Below are positions 6,120 through 6,865 of a DNA stretch of 6,865 nucleotides, piece after piece (position 1 is the stretch's first letter; each line of letters opens with the position of its first letter). Both the position numbers and the translations under genes were made by a program. This DNA is from DATLGB01 sp038232275 (GTDB taxonomy: Bacteria; Actinomycetota; Thermoleophilia; Solirubrobacterales; Solirubrobacteraceae): assembly GCA_038232275.1 (NCBI GenBank), contig JBBSIC010000069.1:1-6865 (forward strand). The letters run 5' to 3'. The notes under the pieces were generated by a model. The model was not told the DNA's origin. It saw nothing but the letters and a program-made list of their open reading frames with translations, and searched no databases.

Positions 6120-6865
6120 ATGCGCGCCCACGTCCATCGCGGCCCGCTCGAGCCGCTGCTCGGCGACTGGGCGCGCCTGCACGCCGGCCAGCCCGACGCG
6201 ACGCCCTTCACGTCCCCCGGCTGGGCGCAGGCGTGGTGGCCGCACTTCGCGGCGGACGCGGAGCCGTTCGTGGTGGTCGTGCGCGATGGCGAGGAGGCGA
6301 TCGGCCTCGCCGCGCTGGTGCTGCGGCGCAAGGGCCCGTTCCGCGTCCTCGAGCCCGTCGGCTTGGAGCCCGGTGACTACTGGGACGTGCTGGCGGCGCC
6401 GGGCGGAGGTCGCGCGGGCGGCCGCCGACGAGCTGCGGCGCCGTGGCGGTGAGTGGGACGCCTGGATCCTGCGCTGCCTGCCCCCCGGCTCGGCGGCGCA
6501 CGCCGCGGTCGACTCCGCGGGCCTCAGGGCCTTCGAGCAGCCGGCGCTGGCCACCCCGTCCATCGCCCTGCCCGAGACCTTCGACGCCTACCTCGCCTCG
6601 CTCTCCTCCAGCCACCGCCAGAACCTGCGCCGGCACCTGCGCCGCCTCGACGACGGAGAGGTCGAGCTGCGCGAGGTCGTCGACGCGGATGCGCTGGGCC
6701 CGGCGATCGAGCGCTGGCACGACCTCTTCACGCTGCCGCTCGGCGGAGCCGGCATCACGACCACAGAGGCGCTGTTCGGGCTCGCGGGCCTGGGCTGGAC
6801 GGCCCGCCGCCTGGGTGAGGGGCGCTCGCTGCGGCCAGGCACGCCCCTCGACGCGCCTGTGATGC
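6120..6865 (+). pseudogene. Second CelD/FemAB-like GNAT acyltransferase, frameshifted and cut by the window edge
   Basis: The N-terminal 95 residues (MRAHVHRGPLEPLLGDWARL, then TPFTSPGWAQAWWPHFAA, FVVVVRDGEEAIGLAALVL and VGLEPGDYWDVLAAPG) match the layout of CelD-like proteins: a Trp-rich entry segment, then a strand pair. At 6405-6406 the frame changes; the original frame soon meets a stop at 6450-6452. In the +1 frame the family continues: EVARAAADELRRRGGEWDAW, then SIALPETFDAYLASLSSSHR and QNLRRHLRRLDDGEVELREV, with the S-x-x-x-R-x-N-L-R-R block shared with the gene at 160-1286, and IERWHDL. Removing one G (GGCGGAG to GGCGAG) restores a single frame. Past about 6740 the likeness to the family is poorer, so a further lesion cannot be excluded. 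Expected role: acyl or aminoacyl transfer to a cell-surface glycan. Coding in the actual organism depends on whether the indel is real. Confidence 0.75.

Noticed and set aside
6443..6862. Open frame of 139 residues in the right GNAT region
   Set aside because: Its product is Pro/Ser/Arg-rich low complexity; the neighbouring frame from 6406 carries the GNAT motifs and the G/C third-position signal.
1..6865. Search for tRNA, CRISPR repeats, insertion sequence ends or toxin-antitoxin pairs
   Set aside because: No cloverleaf, regular spaced repeats, transposase motifs or small paired ORFs with credible signals were found by reading both strands.

Overview
The window is very GC-rich, with codon third positions almost always G or C, many Ala/Arg/Pro-rich shadow frames, genes packed tightly, ATGA stop/start overlaps, and starts that look leaderless. 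This suggests a high-GC actinobacterium. The style resembles Solirubrobacterales/Thermoleophilia, but that placement is inference only. The theme is cell-surface or exported glycan synthesis: two CelD/FemAB-like GNAT acyltransferases, a Wzx-type flippase, a nucleotidyltransferase-thymidylate-kinase-like fusion, a SAM methyltransferase and a Tat-exported beta-helix (pectate-lyase-like) protein.

Layout. On the minus strand at the left edge is the start of a possible cupin-like gene (1-163), joined by an ATGA overlap to a GNAT gene (160-1286) that carries both a frameshift and an in-frame amber codon. A 195-base gap (1287-1481) holds a good plus-strand promoter candidate with a 16-base dyad in its spacer, and a short leader ORF. 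On the plus strand follow a broken beta-helix protein gene (1482-2319; frameshift plus apparent internal deletion) and an intact methyltransferase (2331-3152). These two genes are visibly lower in GC than their flanks. A 28-base gap separates them from two converging minus-strand genes, which are transcribed as the kinase-like fusion (6047 to 4650) and then the flippase (4653 to 3181), again overlapping by ATGA. Divergent from the kinase gene is a second CelD-like GNAT gene (6120 to the right edge), frameshifted near 6405.

How they may work together (inference). The flippase would move a lipid-linked glycan across the membrane. The GNATs and the methyltransferase would decorate it, and the NTase/kinase fusion could activate or phosphorylate a sugar or nucleotide precursor. 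The beta-helix protein would act on or bind polysaccharide outside the cell. Three of the seven genes are disrupted while the other complete genes are open throughout. The locus therefore looks like a partly decaying glycan region with an acquired two-gene insert, although homopolymer sequencing errors could explain the two one-base indels. I saw no tRNA, rRNA, CRISPR array, insertion sequence or integrase. No wholly new system is clearly visible; the most distinctive pieces are the NTase-kinase fusion and the pattern of gene decay.
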